From Carallia brachiata (taxonomy: Eukaryota > Streptophyta > Magnoliopsida > Malpighiales > Rhizophoraceae), in the NCBI GenBank assembly GCA_021464245.1, contig JADCRB010000040.1, positions 2,696,273 through 2,760,272 of the forward strand: a stretch of DNA of 64,000 nt, in the 5' to 3' direction. Positions 40,074-52,884 of the stretch are shown piece after piece. Position 1 is the first letter of the stretch, and the number at the start of each line of letters is the position of its first letter. A model generated the notes under the pieces. It did not search any database. It had not been told where the DNA came from and saw only the letters and a program-made list of their open reading frames with translations. Both the position numbers and the translations under genes were made by a program.

Positions 40074-41953
40074 GTTTAGGCGTCACAGTTCTGAGTTTTC
40101 TCTTTGAATCTCAACATATAGTAAATTTCAATTTTGCATATCAAAGATTCATAAATACATGATTTCAATTAATTATTCACTCTTCACAAGCCATCAATAT
40201 AAAAAAGGTTTATGTGAAATTTCAACAATTCAAACAACATTCAACCTTATTTTTGTTTCTAACGGACTCTTTTTAGAACTTAAACCTTTAATGTGATTTT
40301 TATGCCAATGGTTCCCATGCGAAAAATACCTTTGAATGGCACTTGTCATCTATACCATTCAACACACACAATGGCACCTAAAAAAGTTTGCAAACCTTGA
40401 ATTTCTTCTCTTCAATCATCAAAGTGTCTCAACCATTACTCATGCATCTAAACCAGTGGGCTTTCAAACATCTACGGAAAGGTTGCATAGATAGTACTTT
40501 CACTACGCCGCGTGAATTTGGTACTTTACTCAACCTTTCCTAGTGTCCAATATCATGAAGCAATTAGAACAGATATAAAGTCACCGAAGGCCTTCGACTT
40601 GTAAAGCACATAAAATAATGTAGCAATTATAAGCCATCATTACAAAAAGAGAGACTACACTTACAAAGCCCTGAAAACAAAGTCACGAGGAAAAGGAAAA
40701 ACAAATAGAAAAACCAAAAGGAAAAGAAATATGTCCAGCATCTGATTTCTGATTGAACTCATCAAGCAGCATAAAATACTAATTTTAATGAACGGCAGGC
40801 TCGTTCTTATATTTCAGAAATATGTTGGATAATCCTATATTCTAAACAATAAACATATTCTACCATCTTCTACGTCTGATACATTATGATGCTATCACAG
40901 CTACAATAAACATATTGAAATTAACAGAATATCTCCGTGTACCAATCAATTTAAAATCCACTTCAACTAAAAAAAAAAAAAAAAAAAGCCCCAAATCCTC
41001 TTTCACCAAGAGGATCCAATGCTATGATACACAAACACAGAGACACCCATTTTTCAAATGCAAATCATCATCAGAAGCTTCCGATGGATCCCCTTTTCAC
41101 TAAAAGATAATAGTTTCAAATTTCTTCACATAATCTGACAATACTAGTTGAGAAATCACAGAAATTATCTCCAAGGTGGAAAACTAATTGGAATCAAAGA
41201 ATAGGCGAAAGATTCCACACAAGCTTACATATTCCAACCCCCATTGCAATTAGATTAATCTTTCCAAGCTAAACCATATACTTGAGACTGCCTAACAAAG
41301 TAGCGAATGACTATCATTCAATTTTAACATATAGTTATTACTTTTAAATACAAAAAAGTATCATGAATTTGCCATCAAAAAGATGCTTTGGCAGGTCGTT
41401 TTTAGGTTTACGTTCCTGATTCTTAATCTCACAACTTCATACCACTCACCTGTCAAAGATTACCTATCAAATTTCATAAAAGGACCAAAAATAATGTACC
41501 AAAAGAATGGATGATATGGGAAACCCAAAAACTATCTGTGACAAATCAAGTCTCAATTTTTCCACCCAACAAAAATCTAACCTTCTAAATGAATAACAAA
41601 GATTCCAAACATGCATTCAAAAAATACCCGTTAATGAGAAAAACTATAAAACAGGGGGGAAAAAAACTTGTCGATAACAAAAAAAGATTGAATCTTTTTA
41701 ACTTGATAAATTATGCATTATCTGCAGACTAATAAAGCATTCCTAGAAAGCCCCAAAAATAAAAACCTACGAAATGTTCTTTAGAATGAGAACCATATAC
41801 CTATTACCAAAACAAGAATCTACATGGCGAAAAAAAAAACTGCTAATTGCAGGGAATTTAAAAAAAAAAATCCCAACTTGCATATGATCTGCTAACAAAG
41901 CTTCAAATTAAAGAACAGCCCAGAGAGAGCGAGAGAGAGGGAGAAAAAGGTAC

Positions 41954-41990
41954 CTTACAAACATGCAAAATCAAGCGCTGGAGTTTCCAC
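41954..41990 (-). other. Probable noncoding 5' leader exon of the E3 ligase gene
   Basis: On the minus strand a TTTTTCAG acceptor precedes 37 bases that end in TAAG followed by GTACC. This fits a small untranslated exon feeding the exon at 37282. A further upstream exon is suggested by an AACAG/GTAATT donor at 42223, with transcription probably starting near 42.3 kb. These are splice-signal inferences only. Confidence 0.4.
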
Positions 41991-42345
41991 CTGAAAAACA
42001 GAACATTGATAATCCGTAAAAGTAAATGAAAAATTAAAAAAGAAAAAAGAAAAACCCAAATTGCTAATACCCAAAAAAGGGACAAATTAGAGAACTGAAA
42101 TTAACCTCCAGAAGTGGAACCCTAACGCATTCAAAATTCAGAACTTGAACAGAATAATGCCACATTAAAAATCAAAATTAAAAAAAAAAAAAAGAAAGAA
42201 GAAGGACAAAGCAGAAAATTACCTGTTATTAATTAATTTCGGAAGATCTCCAAAGAGAAAAAAAAAAATTGTACAAAATTATGAGATGGAAAGCCACAGA
42301 TATATAGAGAGACAGAGAGAGAAATAGAGATAGAAAAAGAGGGAC

Positions 42346-45300
42346 CCAGTGCCCTTTTTGGCCTCCTGGCTCTTTTTTTTTGTCCTAAGCCTCCTGGCTT
42401 TTCTTTGACTTCTTCGGACGCCTACATGTATTATTAGGATAAAAGTATGTAGTTTATTTTGTGTTAAACAAAAAAGTATGTAATTTATTGGAATACATAA
42501 ATACATGTATTATGTATGTACCCTTACTCGCGGTGGTAAATTGATAGTAATCTAACGTGTGTTTTTATGTTTGATATGAGTTTGAGACCCTATTTGGCTT
42601 ACTTATTCGATATTGTTATTACTTATTATTACTACTAATTACTAATTATTGATTACTATTAGTTATTATTAATTATTAAAAAAATTAATAAAGTATTTAG
42701 TTAATTTTATACTTATTATTACTGTTGAATAATTAAATGACTGATTTAGATATTTAATTTACATTAATATAATATATTAACAAAATTATCTCCCTATTTT
42801 TATAATTTTTATTTTTAGAATAAATATTTTATAAATAATATTGAGAATTTTTTCACTTAATTTTTATTTTTTAAAAAAATATTAATATTTACTAGATAAT
42901 AAAAAATATAATATTTAAAATATTTTTCAAAGCATCAATATTAATGAAAATTTGAATAAAAAAATTTAAGAATTTTTGAAAAATTAAAGTGTTTCGTTTA
43001 TATAAATATTGATAAAATTGAGTAATAACAAATAAATCATATTCAAGTGTAAATAAAAAAGTAATAAATTTGTCTAAATATTTTTTTAGGGTATTTTAAT
43101 CTATATAAATTATTATTAATATTAAAAACTGAAAAATAACCCAAAAAGTAGTAAAAGGTAATTTCGAGTTATTTTTCAATCAGTTGTTTTTAGAATATCA
43201 TATAAGAAAATAAGTAAAATTAAACAGTAATTTAAAAAAATTAACTAAATATTTATCTCTCTATTTTTTAAAGATAAAATATAAATGTACCTTTTTAAAA
43301 GTTAACTCAAACACTCCTTGAATCTTAGTAGCTGTATTTAAAGGCAATATTCATCCTTTAATTGTCAATTGATTTATGCGCTCGTAATGTCAAATCCCAG
43401 CAGCTGTATTTGGAGGCAACGTTCCTCCTTTGATTGCCAGTTGACTTATGCGCAGACAGTGCTGGTTTCAGACTCAACGATCACCGTAGTCAATTTGAGA
43501 TGACCTGTTCAAATCCAACAGTATTTAAATGGAAAGTCTACTACAATAGGAGGGGTTGAATGAGACATATAAAATTGAGAAAAATATAATCTCGACTTAC
43601 AGATCCGACATATTTACAATAAATTATTTTTCAAGTTCAAAATAAAGTATTTAGTTTATTTAATAATAATTAATAATTAGTTTAATTTTTATTATTTAAT
43701 ATATTTTTTTACAATTTAAATCTACATATTACAAGTTCATAACTGTGTGCTAATTATGTGGCCTAATGTACGTTCCCACAAAGGTTTTTTTTGAAAATTT
43801 TACCGGGGGATTCTTTTGCATGACTATTATTGAAAATTTCCTTAATGTTTTGTCCAGCCAAAAAATGGAATGACCTTAAAAGAGGCTAACTATCTTCTAA
43901 TACGGATTAGTTTTTTTTTTTTTTTTTTCATTCGATGCTTTCCCTTTTTTAAGTAATTTTAAAGTAGCAATATAGTTATAAAAACTAACTAGCTTAGATT
44001 AGCTTTTTTTTTTTATTTTTACATTGTTGTATACTTTTCTTAAGTTTTATTAAAGTAATAATGTGACTTCATTTAATAGTATCTCATAATTTATTTATTT
44101 ATTTATTTTTAAAATTAACTATTTAAAGGTTGATATCATTTTAAATTATTAAACTTTTTATATAAAACTCTTAAATTTTAGTTTTTTTTTGTCTAACATA
44201 GTTGGACAAAAATTAATTATATATGATATCTTATGTTTGAATTTTATATGCGAGTCTAAATTTTAAATTTTATGATCACCGTCTTGTACTTAGCGGTTAA
44301 AGTGGTGTTTTTCTTGCATACTTGCGTTGGGCATGTTCTTGTCCAATTCACAACGTCTTGAGTGTTTTTTGTTTTGTCTTTTTTGTTACAGGCAGCCGAC
44401 AAAATAACAAGTACTCAAATAATAAGGGTTACATATACACATTTACGCACTTGTTTAAAAAAAAAAAATTTTGAAAGAAAATCCAAGTGGCATAAATGAG
44501 GATTTTAGTCTCCAAATTCGTTGATCGGGTAATGTTTATTGAAAATAAAATGTCAAAATTATTTTCTAACATTTTAAATCATTTAAATTTTTAATAGTTA
44601 TTAGTATATATTATAATTAGTGTTTAAGAAAGGTTGAAAACTTGAGAAAAAAAAAAATATAAGAGAAAAGACAAATGAAAGGATAACTATCTGAAAGAGT
44701 GTAGGAGAAAGAAAGAAACAAATGACTAAACCCTATTTTTCATCTCTAAGTTATCGTCTCATAAGTTTTGACTTCGTTTAAACTTTGAAATAACATTTTG
44801 GCTAACACTATTAAGATTACATTAACATTTTTAAATTTTCCTATCGATTTAACAGTAAAAATTAAAGCAATAATACTAATGTTCATTAATATAAGTGATC
44901 ACAATATTAAAATATACTCATGGGAACACATGGACTTAAATATCATAAACACAGTTTTACGTGAGATAGAAAATTTTCTAATATAACGAAAAAGAGATTC
45001 AAATTAAAATACGTTCATTCAAACAAAAAACAGAGAGTCAATATTATAAAATTTAAATATTTGAATAACTTTAATAATTTGTATTAATTGTCCTATAGTG
45101 ATAAGTATATCTCTTTAGAATTACAAAGTAACAATTGTTAATAGTTCATATTGTGACGTATCCTCACCAAAGAGTTTAGTAGCACTAAATAAATGTCTCG
45201 CTCTCCTCAATTATGGGAGAGACTGGGTTGGACGTAATTTTTCTTGGAAGGGGTGTCATTCCTGATTTTTCCTTTGATAAAAAGAAAAATTAAAAAAAAA

Positions 45301-46435
45301 ATCCCCAGCTCAACAGATTTAGCCGGCAATGTTTTAAGTTTTTACAAAAGTCAAATTTTATATTGTTTCTTGAACAATGACCATAAATCCTCTGATTTTT
45401 TTTTGACATGACAAATCCTCTGATTTGGGCAAGCGAAATGTTCTTTCGTGATTATAAGGACTTCTTCGGTTAATTAATGGATAATTAATACCCATACAGA
45501 GGCAAAGGTGCAACGCAGCAGTAGCCTTAAAATTGAGGCAAAGTGCCTAAACGAATGGGGAGAAATCAGGATGGTTGGGGCTGGCTGCCGTGGATGACAT
45601 GTACTTACGGAACCATAAAAGCATATTCTTGGCGAAGCAACATGCATTACGCAATATGCAAAAAGGTGCAGTGGGGAAGATTCTCACACATTGTTGAAAA
45701 AGCACTGCTTTATGGTAGGAAGAATTTTATCGAAAAAATTTTTGTAACATAATTAATTTAATTTAAAATATAACTATTTTGATTACAAATGTAATTAAAA
45801 TAAATAAAAAAAATTATTATTATTATTATACATTAAATTTAACTGATTGCACATTAAATTTAACTGGTTACAATTCAGACACTCTTCATCAACCTTTTTC
45901 CTTATTGAAAAAAAAGACAAAAAGAAGATTCTCATATTAGACAATAAAAAAAATTAGTTGGAAGGAATCAGGTGTCTCCCCCAACTCCAACTATTGGCAT
46001 TGGCGGTTCTGGTGGCTCATGTTCTCATTGGATAATCCTATGTGGTGTCAAATTATACCTCAGAAATGGTGAGGACTACATGCGAGAGAGAATAAATAAA
46101 TAAATAGACGGGACCATTGAATGAAAGGAGGCTGGTTAATTCTAATTTGTAATTATTTTTTCTTTGATCTTATTGAAAATGGTATGTAATTATGGAAAGT
46201 GAGGTTGGTGACTATTAAAGTGCATTATTATTTGACAATGACAAAAGGAATAGATAACTGTGATTGAATTTTATATCTATCAATTAAAATTTTAATTACC
46301 AATTATTGTATCTAAGGTGAGTTCTCGAGGTATATTTATTTCCTGACTGTATACAAAAATACACTTTTATAAATTTTGCACAAGAGTCTCACGCCTACCT
46401 AGTTTTTTGTTACTGAGGAAAGCAAAAGAGGAAAA
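42346..46435. other. AT-rich intergenic DNA
   Basis: About 4 kb without a supportable gene. The first few hundred bases are probably the promoter of the minus-strand E3 ligase gene. It contains a diverged tandem duplication at 43327-43455, T-rich runs near 43910-43930, and short open frames such as one at 45543-45752 with no recognisable domain. Confidence 0.5.
43327..43455. repeat. Diverged 72-bp-period tandem duplication
   Basis: The first copy starts at 43327 (AGTAGCTGTATTTAAAGGCA) and the second at 43399 (AGCAGCTGTATTTGGAGGCA). Over about 57 bp they differ almost only by transitions, with the first copy consistently showing A or T where the second has G or C. Confidence 0.8.
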
Positions 46436-46441
46436 ATAAAA

Positions 46442-48320
46442 TTAACTAGCTTCTAAGAAACAGAGCATCTGACCATCCCCCTCCAAGAACAGTTTAAGAT
46501 ACAAAGGAGGACGATCTAGAAAGACTTCGCTAGACGCAGAAGAACCGATTTTCACGAGAAAATCAGGCACAAGAATTGTCTTTCTTCAACAAATGCTTTA
46601 AATTAATTGTCCATGATCTAGCACAAGGGCAAGGAATGTCATTATACAGTCTAGATAGCGGATAAAACAAGTTTGTTGGCTAAAATTGTCGACATTCTTT
46701 TTAAACTCGGGCTTAACATTTTAGTCTACGGTACTTGTAATGAGTGTAGCTCTCAAAATATTTAATACGGTTTTTAGAAGGTTTAAGAAAGTAAATTTTT
46801 GTATTATATAATAAACAGTTTAAATTTTTAATATGATGACAAATATTTAATTATAACACATTAACACTTAGTATCGGAGTAAAGTTATAAGTTTAAGTCC
46901 TTCAAATAAGTCTGAGAGATTGTTGACGTATATTGTTAACGATCCCTTTAAACTTTTGGACTCTAAACTTAATAAATTCATGACGCTTATAATGAGTGCA
47001 ATCTTTAATACTAAATATGATTTTAAAAAAATTTAAAAAAATAAAGTTTTGCACCTCAATCAAATAAAGCTTTTGGTATAATGACGAGCGCTTGATTTCT
47101 TCTTGCTTGAAATCAAATGCAACACTTCAATAAAATCAATCTCCAAAAATAACATTAGGATAACCCAAATCTCATCTTTACTCCAATCCACCTCTAAGTA
47201 TTATTTACTCTGCCCCCATTTTTTTATAGCAACTAGCTGACTCCATAAAATCACAATTTTCAAACTCCAATTGCATAGCGCAAGAGGTCTCCAAGTCCAG
47301 CTTTCCCAAGATTCCCCTAAACACTCCCATCCATGTTAATCTTCACACAACCGTAAGGAGAGGCTCCCACGAGACAAGCCGAAGGGAGGAAGGATTATCC
47401 TTACCCAGAAGCGTGAAGCTAAAGCAAACATCCATGAAAAGATTATTAATTTGCCACAACTACAGATTGCAAGTTGCAACTTGCTCTAACTCTCCTGAAC
47501 ACCTCCATATTACCAGGTATCCACCGAGACCAGTAAGCATAGGGGAACAACAGACATTGATTATTTAGATAGCTTGGCCCCCAAAAAAAAATTGTCCAGC
47601 CATTCCTTTAATGAATTGGTGAAGAAGGATGTTGGAACATTCTCTGCCCAAAAAGTCCTTCCCACACAGTACAGGCAAGGCAGGGGACAATCTCCTAAGA
47701 TGTGCAGGATATTTTTCAGCTCCATGTTACATCCTGAGCTTAACAAACTATCACACAAACCACGACTCCAATGCTCTGGATTCATGAGCAATCTGCCTTA
47801 AAAAAAAAAAACTAACGAAAGTTCTTAAATTTTGTGGGGGTATTTTAAACTTCCATAGACCATTCCACGAGGTGCCAATCCCTCCTTGAGAAGCTCCCTA
47901 CGATAGACATTTACATGCAGCAATTGCAGAACAAAGCCCATTTGGGCTGGTTAACCACGCATCATCGTGTCCACACTAGGAGAGTGACGGGCAAAGGGCA
48001 TCGAAACTATCGAATTAAGAGCTTCCAAAGGTTATATAAGAGCACAAATTATCCAAGTGTCATCTTCCTCCCTGAACAATGTAGCTTTAATAATGTTCTT
48101 CACTTGGATAAATAGACAAGACTAACCAAGAAAGCGGTGACGGAGAAGCCCACACATCAAACCAGAGATATATCCAAGAACCATATCCAATCTGGCATCC
48201 AAACCCCTCTTCTAACTCTTGGAAATCGACTTCCAAGTGTATGATGCCAAAATGAATTTCCCCGACTCTTTAAAAGTTTTTCCTTGTTCATTAAAAACCT
48301 GAAAAGGAAATTTACGGAGG
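46442..48320 (-). mobile_element. LINE (non-LTR retrotransposon) remnant: 3' end of ORF2
   Basis: On the minus strand from right to left there is a stretch like the end of a plant LINE reverse transcriptase (about 48200-48310). Next comes a zinc-binding reverse-transcriptase-associated domain at 47561-47791 (ILHILGDCPLPC ... SLKEWLDNFF). An RNase H beginning at about 47250-47350 follows (VKINMDGS, then GNLGKAGLGDLLR). The C-terminal RNase H tail runs to a stop at 46442 (DFLVKIGSSASSEVFLDRPP). Stops and frameshifts separate these pieces. The 5' end, ORF1 and most of the reverse transcriptase are missing, as is usual for truncated LINE insertions. No A tail or target duplication was identified. 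Confidence 0.7.
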
Positions 48321-49058
48321 GAGATTGAGATACGCTAGCGAGACATTGTAATCGGGGTACTTTATTTTTATAACAAAATATTTTATTGTTGTAACAAACA
48401 AAATATTTAATTTTTACAACAAAATAATTTTAATTGTAATTTTAATTGTAATTTTGATTGTTATGCGTCGACTCGCGCATTTCAATTCTACACATTTATG
48501 TATGTTTTTTCTTTATTTTTTTTACTACTATTCTAATCTAATTTTAACTCTAAGAGAGTTATTCTTACTTGTGCTAAAAGTTGAAAAATTCAGTTAATCA
48601 AGATGAAATAATTTAAAACTTAATATTGCGTTCTTAATAAAACACCCTTAACATAAATCCCCTTAATTTGGGGCATGTCGATTTGAATCCGAATCAATTT
48701 ATAAAAAAATTATATTATATTATTACTAAATTACTATAGTACTTCTGATGGTATAACGTTTTCTTTTTAACGGAAAATGATTGGCATTCGGCATACATAA
48801 TAATAACTATAAGAAAATTTTTCCTTTTATTTTTTTTATAAAATATTTATTAATCCATAAATTATATAATAAAAATAACTTTTTCTATTTATAATCCTTA
48901 ACAAATGAGTTAAAGTAATAAGTTAAATTACCCTCAATTTTAAGTGTAAGGTAACAAACAGCACCCTCTCGAGCGACGTCGTTGCGGTGACCTACTGCAG
49001 CCGCACATAGCATAGGCAAACGCCAGCCTACACCCACCCTCTGTCCTACTCCTACAGC
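48321..49058 (+). promoter_or_regulatory. Upstream region of the exonuclease gene
   Basis: AT-rich DNA up to about 48955, then a GC-richer 100-bp leader (CCCTCTCGAGCGACGTCGTT) just before the start codon. This base-composition change is consistent with a 5' untranslated region. No TATA box was fixed with confidence. Confidence 0.4.
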
Positions 49059-49161
49059 ATGTCAACAATGGAGGAGGAGAAGAGGGGAAGCGGCCCTCCA
49101 CAGCAGAAGAAAATCTCTAAGCACCAATTACCACTCAACCCCAACTGGGCTCAACTCCAAC

Positions 49162-49220
<59 letters not shown>

Positions 49221-52200
49221 GATATATATAGATATATATACTGTTCCATATCTATGCATAGGTACTTCTTTCTGTCTCAGATTCTATGTCTAATGTTCAT
49301 TGATCTTCTTGTTTTATGCAGAAGCTGAAGAGCTATGGCTCTAAACCTTCAGGAAGACCGAATGAATCAAAGGGCCACGCCCAGAAGTCTATTTTAGGTA
49401 ACTATATTACTGCCAATCCTCGCGCTGTTGCTTACTTGTTTGTAGGAATCCAAAGATCCAAAGTACGTTATTTTTTCCCTCTTACTTTCCTTGAAACACA
49501 AATTAAGAATAATTTTCCAAGTATGTATGGTTCTGGATTTAGAAGGGAAAAAAAACAAAAAAAAGGAGTACTTGAAAATGCAAACCACAGTCATGTATCA
49601 GTTTGTACTTAGGGGATACCCAGCGGTTAGAGCTTAGCCTTCTATTCTAGAAGTCTTAGTTCTAATCCTGGGAAAGGAGGGCGTGCGATTTATGGGAGGA
49701 GACAGCTACCCATTATGTAGTTCATGGTTAAATGGGCCTCTTAATAGATAAAAAAATGTAATGTATCCAGTCTGTGAATTTCAACGGCAGGGAAGCGTAA
49801 AGAGAGGGCGGATGCAGAGATTGTTGATTCTCAGTTAAATCCTCTTGCTCCCACCAATGACAATTTCAGGTGCCCATCTTTTTGTGTTCATTTATTGAAT
49901 TTTTACTGAGTATGGATGTGTAATTGAGCAACTGTAATGGATGTGTAATTGAGCAACTGTAATGAGAACCATTGTTTGCAGTACAAGCAATTGTCCTGTT
50001 AGAATTGAGAAACCCATTTCTGAAAGTTCTGTTGGCTAAACATTAGAGGAGAAAAGAGCTAGTAGTGTTCACAGTTATGTTTTTTTTCTCTTTATGCTTG
50101 TAGGAGATGGTGAGCAGCATCTTTTAGCTTCTTAGGCTTTAAATTGGATGTGTTGTTCTATATTCTGTTATTGTGAATGGATTCTGATGAATTTGATATG
50201 ACAGAGAGAATTCATTTTTTTTAACTTGTTAAGTTGACGATTGTGGTCTGTTGCTGTGGTTTCCATTGGTTAATCTTGTTGTAAGTGGCTTGCTTAATAA
50301 AGTTACCATCATTCAGTTTGACGCGGGAGATAGGCATGGATTGTGAAATGGTTGGCGTCACTCAAGGAAACAAAAGTGCTCTAGGAAGAGTAACTCTGGT
50401 ATTCATTGGTTTCTCTCCTTGTGTCTTTTAATGAAATTCGTTCTACCCGATATTCATATAACTCACTAATGTTCGTATTATGACCTTTAAATGTGTGGAT
50501 ACTTGAGAACTCATATAGGCATTTATGCTCACAATGGTTGTGTTGTATTAATCATGGACAGGCACCCTGACTCACTGTTTCTACTTGAACAGCTCGCTGT
50601 CTCATCTAGTGGGTGCTTTGAGTCTTAAACTCAAGCGGTTGAGAATGATCGGCCTTTTCCTACATAGGGGCATTCGTTGGGATCTGCATTCTTTTGTACA
50701 CATTTCTCTTTATATCATGAACTTATACATGAGTGTGTCACCTGTCAAACTTTTGTGGGTTTTATAATTGATCCTATTTGTGTGAGGGCCAATGCACATA
50801 CATGGATTTGAATGCACCTCTTTTGTTTGCTAACACACTTGCTAGTGTATGGCCGATTTCTTTTGGGTCTTGATGCCATGTTATTGAAGAATTCAGTTTT
50901 TTTTGTTAAGTCATATTGACTCAAATGCATTGGTGGATTTTGTGACCTGGACATGCTTTTGTGATACATAAGAAAAGACCACATGCTTTCTTCTTCTTTG
51001 TCAGTCATATTGACCAAAATACACTGGCAGACTTTTGTGACCTCGACGTGCAGCTTTTGTAATGCATTAGAGTAGACCATTTAATGTCTGACAAAATCTA
51101 CTGCATTGGAAATTTTAGTACTATGTCTCTTTAGTCTGTTATTTCTATTTAGGCCTGTGTTGCATAGTTTGAAGGTTGTTGATGAAGTAACACTACTCCA
51201 GTTATTGACAGGTAAATCAATGGGGAAATGTCTTATATGATGAGTTTGTCCGTCCACTTGAGCGAGTTGTTGACTTCCGTACACAAATTAGTGGTATTCG
51301 ACCCCCAGATTTGAGGAAAGGTTGATTTTTCCTTTTGTCATCTTGTTTGAAAAAAGTTGATTTGGTGCTCTCTTTATGCCTTGGGCTTGCTTAGACGACC
51401 TAAAGTATGGTTCTTATTTATGGGGCTCTGAGTTTTCTTGTCCACATTAAATGAGAATATTTATGCAAAGCTTCATAAGAGAAAATTCAAGTGTACAGTG
51501 GGTGATTAGTATCTTTTTCAGTCCACATTTATTGTTTTTACCTCCTCTAAGTTTGTACCTTCCCTAACCGTAGAATTGGTTGTTCTGAGCTCCTACCATT
51601 CATGGGATGAGAAAATTATCAGCATGTTGGCAGAGGTAAATGAAGATTAGCGAACCTCTCAGTGTTTCGAGTATGATTTTTCATTAGCATGACACCTTAA
51701 CATCTGAGTGAGTTATTTCCGTCAATCTGTAGATGTTTCTGAACCCATAAATCCTCCATATGCAAGATTCCTTAATAGCTAGTGCTAGAATTTTTAGAAT
51801 GTTCCTACAGCATCAAATTAATACTGGTTCTTAAAATGCCAGAACAAATTAACATCAAATTTTGTAAAAATATGTATGAAGACATAGTAACGTTTCTGAT
51901 GATGGTCTGATGCCATTTGCAGCAAAGGATTTCTCAACTGTTCAGAAGAAAGTGGCAGAAATAATTAAAGGAAGGATCCTTGTTGGCCATGCTTTGCGGA
52001 ATGATCTTAAGGTTGAGTATTTTATTTTTCAGATATTGAAACTCAAAACATTTGAGTACTGAGTGCATTTTCATTTGAATAATAGGCATTGCTATTGAGT
52101 CATCCCAAGAAGGACCTGCGAGATACTTCCGAATATCAACCCTTTCTCAAGTACTATCAGTGCCATCGTTGTCATCCTTTACATGCTAAGTGCTATGATA

Positions 52201-52884
52201 TATCTCCTCAAACTACGAGTAATTGATTTGGCAGGGAAAAGCGTAGAAAAGCTCTTCGGCATCTTGTGGCTGAATTTTTGGGTGTCAGGATCCAGAATGG
52301 AGAGCACTGTCCTGTAAGTCTTTCAATTTAGTGATGAAAATTTCTCTTGGTTTGCAATACTGTTTGCTTTCAGGTTCCCAGGGAATTTGTTCTCTGCTGT
52401 CCACTGTATATATGTGTGCGATGCCTATCGGTATCATGACTTAATAGAAGATCACAGGACCACTTTAGTTTCCCTAACTTCTACCCTGTTTCCTCAATTA
52501 CATTGGCAGATTTTTTTCTTCTTTTTTTGCTGTTTTGTGTTTAGTTTGTCTCTTCGCAATTGCTTACAACTTGGGTAGTAGGTGGAGTTTTTACTGGAAT
52601 CCTCTTTGAAGCATTGATTTTTGCTTGTTTGATTCCATCTACGTGGCCCTCTGCAAGGTTTCTCCAATGAGAAAATTATGTTAACACCATATGGGCCTTG
52701 TCTAAATAATTGTTTTCAGATAGAAGATGCCCGAGCGGCTATGCTGCTATATCAGAAAAACAAAAGAGAGTGGGAAAGAAGAACCAGAGATCAGATGAGA
52801 CTCGGCCGAAAACAGAAAAACAGCAAGAAGAAAAAGAAATCAAAGGGTGATAATGATGTCAACAAGTCTGCAACTGCAACTTAG
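49059..52884 (+). CDS. REX4: REX4/ISG20-like DEDDh 3'-5' exonuclease
   Basis: The REXO4/REX4 family consists of nucleolar 3'-5' exonucleases linked to pre-rRNA processing. Exons: 49059-49163, 49322-49397, 49791-49869, 50317-50398, 51212-51320, 51923-52011, 52086-52150, 52235-52313 and 52720-52884. They join in frame to 282 residues. Catalytic acidic residues: D95 and E97 in MDCEMVG, D178 in LVGHALRNDL, and H226/D231 in EHCPIEDA, giving the complete DEDDh set. The fold is preceded by a basic, probably nucleolar N-terminus (PPQQKKISKHQ, GKRKERAD) and followed by a lysine-rich tail (KNSKKKKKSKG). The exon 1 donor abuts a CT microsatellite. I rejected an extra exon at 49982 because it breaks phase. 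An intact gene; the plant gene name is by family only. Confidence 0.92.
49165..49240. repeat. (CT)n-(TA)n compound microsatellite at an exon donor
   Basis: About 18 CT repeats run directly from the GT of the exon 1 donor (CAA|GTCTCTCT) into about 10 TA repeats and related GATATATA units. Confidence 0.95.
49607..49760 (+). mobile_element. tRNA-derived SINE in exonuclease intron 2
   Basis: The segment begins with a pol III A-box-like motif (AGCGGTTAGAGC, 49622-49634) and has a B-box-like motif (AGTTCTAATCC, 49658-49668), at tRNA-like spacing. It ends in a short A run (AGATAAAAAAATG). Flanks ATGTATCAGTTTGT (49593-49606) and ATGTATCCAGTCTGT (49761-49775) look like an imperfect target duplication. 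It has no coding capacity and relies on LINE enzymes. Confidence 0.65.
49914..49963. repeat. 25-bp perfect tandem duplication in an exonuclease intron
   Basis: GGATGTGTAATTGAGCAACT plus five more bases occurs twice back to back without a mismatch, indicating a recent event. Confidence 0.95.

Larger units (their letters stand above)
37283..41953 (-). other. 5' leader intron of the E3 ligase gene
   Basis: A proposed 4.67-kb intron separates an untranslated exon (41954-41990) from the exon holding the start codon. More than half of it is the gag-only LTR element at 37595-40073. The remainder is AT-rich, with poly-A runs and no supportable gene. Confidence 0.55.

Noticed and set aside
45543..45752. 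Small protein gene
   Set aside because: A 69-codon frame with no recognisable domain, no splice context and AT-rich flanks; not distinguishable from chance.
49982..50040. Extra exon of the exonuclease gene between exons 3 and 4
   Set aside because: It has an acceptor and reads 18 codons, but runs into a stop and no donor gives the phase needed by the next exon. Joining 49869 directly to 50317 keeps frame and gives the expected sequence before MDCEM.
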